From NCBI RefSeq assembly GCF_030345795.1, contig NZ_JAUALB010000001.1:4518001-4582000 (forward strand): a stretch of DNA of 64,000 nucleotides, in the 5' to 3' direction. The stretch comes from Micromonospora sp. WMMA1363 (GTDB lineage: Bacteria > Actinomycetota > Actinomycetes > Mycobacteriales > Micromonosporaceae). Positions 61,361-64,000 of the stretch are shown piece by piece. The position numbers were made by a program, and so were the translations under genes. Below the pieces are notes generated by a model. The model was given only the letters and a program-made list of their open reading frames with translations. It was not told where the DNA came from and did no database searches. Positions within the stretch are counted from its first letter, which is position 1. Each line of letters begins with the position of its first letter.

Positions 61361-64000
61361 TCTTGCGCGCCGAAGGGACTCGAACCCCCCAACCTCCTGG
61401 TCATTCCGGATCAGCGGACCGCGGCCCAGCGCCCGGAGCCCGATCAGGTCGTCGGGGATGGCGTCGGGGCTGTCGTCGACGAGCTGGGGCAACCTGGTGC
61501 CCAACGCCATCACCGCCAACAGCATGATGGCTATCGCGAGCAATACGTACAGCAAGGCGATTCCCCGCCCCGGCCCGGTGCCGACCACCGCGCCGGTGGT
61601 CGGAGCAAGCGCACCGCCGGGGGCCAGCAGCGGTTCGAACAGCTCCGACGCGTAGGCCGCTAGCAGCCCGAAGCCGATCGGCAGCGCCGACCACGCGATC
61701 ACCGTGTTGAGCGCGAACACCGGGCCGTGGAACCGCTGCGGGACTTTGACCTCCACGATCGCGGCATGGGTGCCGTTGATCATTGTCAGCGTTAGTGCCA
61801 TGCCGAACAAGCCGAAACCGATCGTCACCAGGTTCGCTTGCAGGCCGGTCACCAGGCTGAATGCGGCCAGGCACAGCGTCCACAGCAGCACGCCCCGCAT
61901 CCGACGCCGCGGCGGACCGCCCCATGCCCTGATGACGAGGCCGCCCAGCATGCCTGCGAGTCCCGCGCCGAGCAGGATCCAACCGATGTCGGCGAGCCGG
62001 CCGGTCCCCAGCACCAGCGGTGGGATCAGTAGGAACAGCGGCGACAGGAGGACGTTGAGCAGCGCGAAGAAGATCAGCATCCGGCGGAACCGAGTGTCGC
62101 CCCAGGCGTACCGGAATCCGGTGTTGATCTCGGCCGTCACCGACTTCGCCGGCCCGGCCATGGTGCGCGGGAAACGAAACGCGAGCGTGACGGTGATCGC
62201 GACCGCGTAGCTCAACACGACGAGAACGAGGATGCCCCTCAAGCCCACGACGGCCATCAGCCCGACGGCCGCGACCGGCACGAACAGGCGGCTCGTCGTC
62301 GCGGCGACCTGGACGACGCCGGTGGCATGACCGAGGTATCGCTTGGGGACGAGCTGCGGCACGGCGGAGTCGGAGGCGAGCAGCTGGAAGGTGAGCGCTA
62401 TCGACAGGAGCGCGAGCAGCGGATAGGTGTGCGAGACCTGCAGGCTTCCGGTCCACGCCAGCAAGCCGAGCGTCAGCTGCACCCCGGCCGCGCCGAGGGC
62501 GCCGGCAAGCATGACCGTACGACGGTCGCAGCGGTTCACCACCGTGCCGGCCTGCGGCGCTACGAGCAGCCCGGGCACCAGCCCGGCCACGGCGGACAGG
62601 GCGAACTGGCCGGGCGAGCCGGTGGTCAGGAGGATCCAGACCGCGATTGCGAACGCGGCCAACGCCGAGCCGCTGACCGAGGCGAGGTGCGCCGCCGCCA
62701 CCGCGAGAAAACGGTGCATCGCGGGCCGGGGCCCGTCGGGTGCGTCAGGCGAACACGCGCGCGAGATGTCGAGCAGCCGCCACCCCTCCCCACCGACCGA
62801 CTCACCGGCGGAGACCGCCGGATGGGTGGTCGTCACGATCTCGGCGAGCTCCGCAGCGCGGTGCTTCTGGAAGAAGTGACCCGCCTCGTCGAGCAGTACG
62901 ACGGCAGTGGTGTCGCTGAGGAAGTGCCACTCGCGAAAGCGCTCCTGGTAGAAGTCGGACGCTGGGTCCTGCTCCCCGGCCACGCTGATGACCGGCGCCC
63001 GCAGCCGCTCCACCGAGCTCTCGAAAAGCCGCGTGAAGTAGTCCTCCGCCGCTTCCGTGTCGCGGCGGGTGTTGTGGACGATGAGCCGGGCCTGCGCGGC
63101 GTCGATGTCGCTCATGTCGAGCCCGAGCCCGGTCAGCCCGTCCGCGTAGGCGCGGTCGCTACGCGACGCGTCCGCATTGGCAAGCCGCCCCAGCTCGCCG
63201 ACCAGGCCCCGGCCCGGCCGGGCGAAGGGGAAGATCGCGCCGATGTAGACCGCCTCCGGGACGCGGCCGGCCGCCTCCAGTTTCCTGGCGATCTCGACGA
63301 TGAGCGCCGAGCCGACGCCGCAGTGCCCGTAGAGCGCGATCGGCCCGGCGATCCTCTCCTGGATCTCCTGCACGCACCGCGCGGCGACATCCTCGAGCGG
63401 TGCGCGCTGCTCGTCGATTCCCGGGTCGTGGCCGGGGATGGCCACCGACCACAGCGCGTGCGTGGCCGGTAGCTCGTCCGCCAGCGACTTGTACACCATC
63501 GCGCTGCCACCGCCGTACGGAACGGCGACGTAGCTGAGCTCGGCCTCGGACGACGGCTTCGGCGTCAGCAGGTGCAGGAGCCTGCGCTCCGCCGACGTCT
63601 TCCCGTCGAGCAGGGCGGCGAGCCGCCGGATCGTCGCGTGGGTGAACAGGTCCATCACGGCGATCGAGGCACCGTCCGCCGTCGCACGCCTCAGCCGCTC
63701 GACCACCCTGATCGCGAGCAGGGAGTGACCACCCACGGCGAAGAAGTTGTCGTCGATTCCGACGTCGGCGCCGTCGAGGACATCCGCCCACACCGCGTGG
63801 ATCATCCGCTCCGATTCGGTGCGTGGCGGCACCCGCCCGGCCTCGCCGGCTACGGGCGCCTCGGGCGCGGGCAACCGCCCGCGGTCCACCTTGCCGTTCG
63901 CGGTCAGCGGCAGCCGGGGCAGCGTGACGAACGAGTTGGGGACCATGTAGGCCGGCAGCGCCGCAGCGAGGTGCGACCGCAGCCGTGCGGGGTCGGGAAC
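61355..64000 (-). CDS. NRPS C-terminus (A-tail, PCP, thioesterase) fused to an MFS exporter, 5'-partial
   Basis: The frame runs in from beyond 64000. Order: end of an adenylation domain (LPAYMVPNSFVTLPRLPLTA, NGKVDRGRLP), PCP (IDDNFFAVGGHSLLAIRVVE, Ser in GGHSL, about 63725), thioesterase (63540-62820) with PIALYGHCGVGSALIVEIA, where the nucleophile position is Cys (63320-63322), and EAGHFFQKHRAAEL for His. Then an MFS domain with 10-12 helices (62720-61440; GLVPGLLVAPQAGTVVNRCD, GLRGILVLVVLSYAVAITV). NRPS-MFS fusions occur in actinobacterial siderophore-like clusters. The last 15 residues come from the tRNA-like remnant. Confidence 0.9.
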   Translation of the reverse strand, partial: VPDPARLRSHLAAALPAYMVPNSFVTLPRLPLTANGKVDRGRLPAPEAPVAGEAGRVPPRTESERMIHAVWADVLDGADVGIDDNFFAVGGHSLLAIRVVERLRRATADGASIAVMDLFTHATIRRLAALLDGKTSAERRLLHLLTPKPSSEAELSYVAVPYGGGSAMVYKSLADELPATHALWSVAIPGHDPGIDEQRAPLEDVAARCVQEIQERIAGPIALYGHCGVGSALIVEIARKLEAAGRVPEAVYIGAIFPFARPGRGLVGELGRLANADASRSDRAYADGLTGLGLDMSDIDAAQARLIVHNTRRDTEAAEDYFTRLFESSVERLRAPVISVAGEQDPASDFYQERFREWHFLSDTTAVVLLDEAGHFFQKHRAAELAEIVTTTHPAVSAGESVGGEGWRLLDISRACSPDAPDGPRPAMHRFLAVAAAHLASVSGSALAAFAIAVWILLTTGSPGQFALSAVAGLVPGLLVAPQAGTVVNRCDRRTVMLAGALGAAGVQLTLGLLAWTGSLQVSHTYPLLALLSIALTFQLLASDSAVPQLVPKRYLGHATGVVQVAATTSRLFVPVAAVGLMAVVGLRGILVLVVLSYAVAITVTLAFRFPRTMAGPAKSVTAEINTGFRYAWGDTRFRRMLIFFALLNVLLSPLFLLIPPLVLGTGRLADIGWILLGAGLAGMLGGLVIRAWGGPPRRRMRGVLLWTLCLAAFSLVTGLQANLVTIGFGLFGMALTLTMINGTHAAIVEVKVPQRFHGPVFALNTVIAWSALPIGFGLLAAYASELFEPLLAPGGALAPTTGAVVGTGPGRGIALLYVLLAIAIMLLAVMALGTRLPQLVDDSPDAIPDDLIGLRALGRGPLIRNDQEVGGFESLRRARS
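61362..61405 (-). other. tRNA 3'-end-like remnant (possible attachment site)
   Basis: On the minus strand the bases read ...ggaggttggggg, gttcgagtccc, ttcggcgcgc, matching the variable loop, T-arm (TTCGAGT loop) and acceptor 3' strand of an actinobacterial tRNA, most like tRNA-Arg. The 5' half is absent. The C-terminal peptide of the NRPS-MFS protein, QEVGGFESLRRARS, is the translation of this remnant, much as NQEVGGSNPL tails arise from tRNA 3' ends. Confidence 0.5.

Noticed and set aside
1..64000. CRISPR arrays, rRNA and complete tRNA genes
   Set aside because: No regularly spaced repeats, no rRNA motifs and no full cloverleaf were seen; only the 3'-end-like remnant near 61362-61405.

Overview
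The window is GC-rich DNA (most third codon positions are G or C) from a filamentous actinobacterium, most likely a member of Micromonosporaceae. The evidence is the set of actinobacterial families: Spo0M, DUF4190, F420-dependent LLM and DDN enzymes, an AfsA hotdog protein, a SARP regulator, an NRPS-MFS fusion, and actinobacterial IS701, ISKra4 and IS1182 elements. The region looks accessory and unstable. Eleven insertion-sequence units from eight families (ISKra4 x2, IS3, IS982, IS701 x3, IS110 x2, IS4, IS1182) are mixed with at least a dozen broken genes. Several insertions are recent enough to keep perfect target duplications, so their ends can be placed to the base and the interrupted genes rebuilt.

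Left part (1-20.6 kb): a partial antibiotic-biosynthesis-monooxygenase gene, ISKra4 copy 1, a membrane-anchored XRE/SH3-like protein divergent from a secreted SH3-repeat/CHAP protein whose last 32 codons were cut off by an IS3 element, a SnoaL-like gene divergent from a frameshifted LysR regulator, gene remnants, a stress membrane protein (GlsB type), a Spo0M-like protein, a CNNM/CorC-type protein, a decayed IS982, DUF4190, a Tat-exported DMFase-like protein, an epoxide hydrolase fragment and a zinc-independent MDR reductase.

Middle-left (20.6-32 kb): a two-component system whose NarL-type response regulator is split by IS701 copy A, leaving the kinase and a divergent membrane serine hydrolase. 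Then come a DUF2470 heme-related gene behind an iron box, a remnant of ribosomal protein S4, IS701 copy B, a frameshifted discoidin-domain membrane protein, and an IS110 element.

Centre (32.3-43.4 kb): the most interesting block. It is a nine-gene operon on the minus strand in which every gene overlaps the next by 1 or 4 bases: PEP-synthase-like phosphotransferase, acyl-AMP ligase, nucleotidyltransferase/PqqD-like protein, acyl carrier protein, reductase of the extended SDR family, NDP-kinase-like protein, UbiA-like membrane transferase, LLM-type F420/flavin oxidoreductase, and an AfsA-type hotdog protein. I do not recognise this gene combination. It looks like a small biosynthetic pathway that loads an acyl group on a carrier protein, uses phosphoryl- or nucleotidyl-transfer, and ends with an A-factor-like condensation. 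About 0.9 kb of gene-free DNA lies upstream.

Right part (44.3-64 kb): a pile-up of ISKra4 copy 2, a truncated IS110, an IS4-type element and IS1182, which truncates a MoxR-like AAA gene. The adjacent DUF5682-like gene carries a one-base deletion and IS701 copy C. Then follow an XRE-cupin regulator, a Tat-type amine oxidase whose 5' end is duplicated, a DDN-hemerythrin fusion, a SARP/NB-ARC regulator damaged at both ends, a tRNA-3'-end-like remnant, and the C-terminal part of an NRPS-thioesterase-MFS fusion (Cys nucleophile in the thioesterase) that runs off the window edge.
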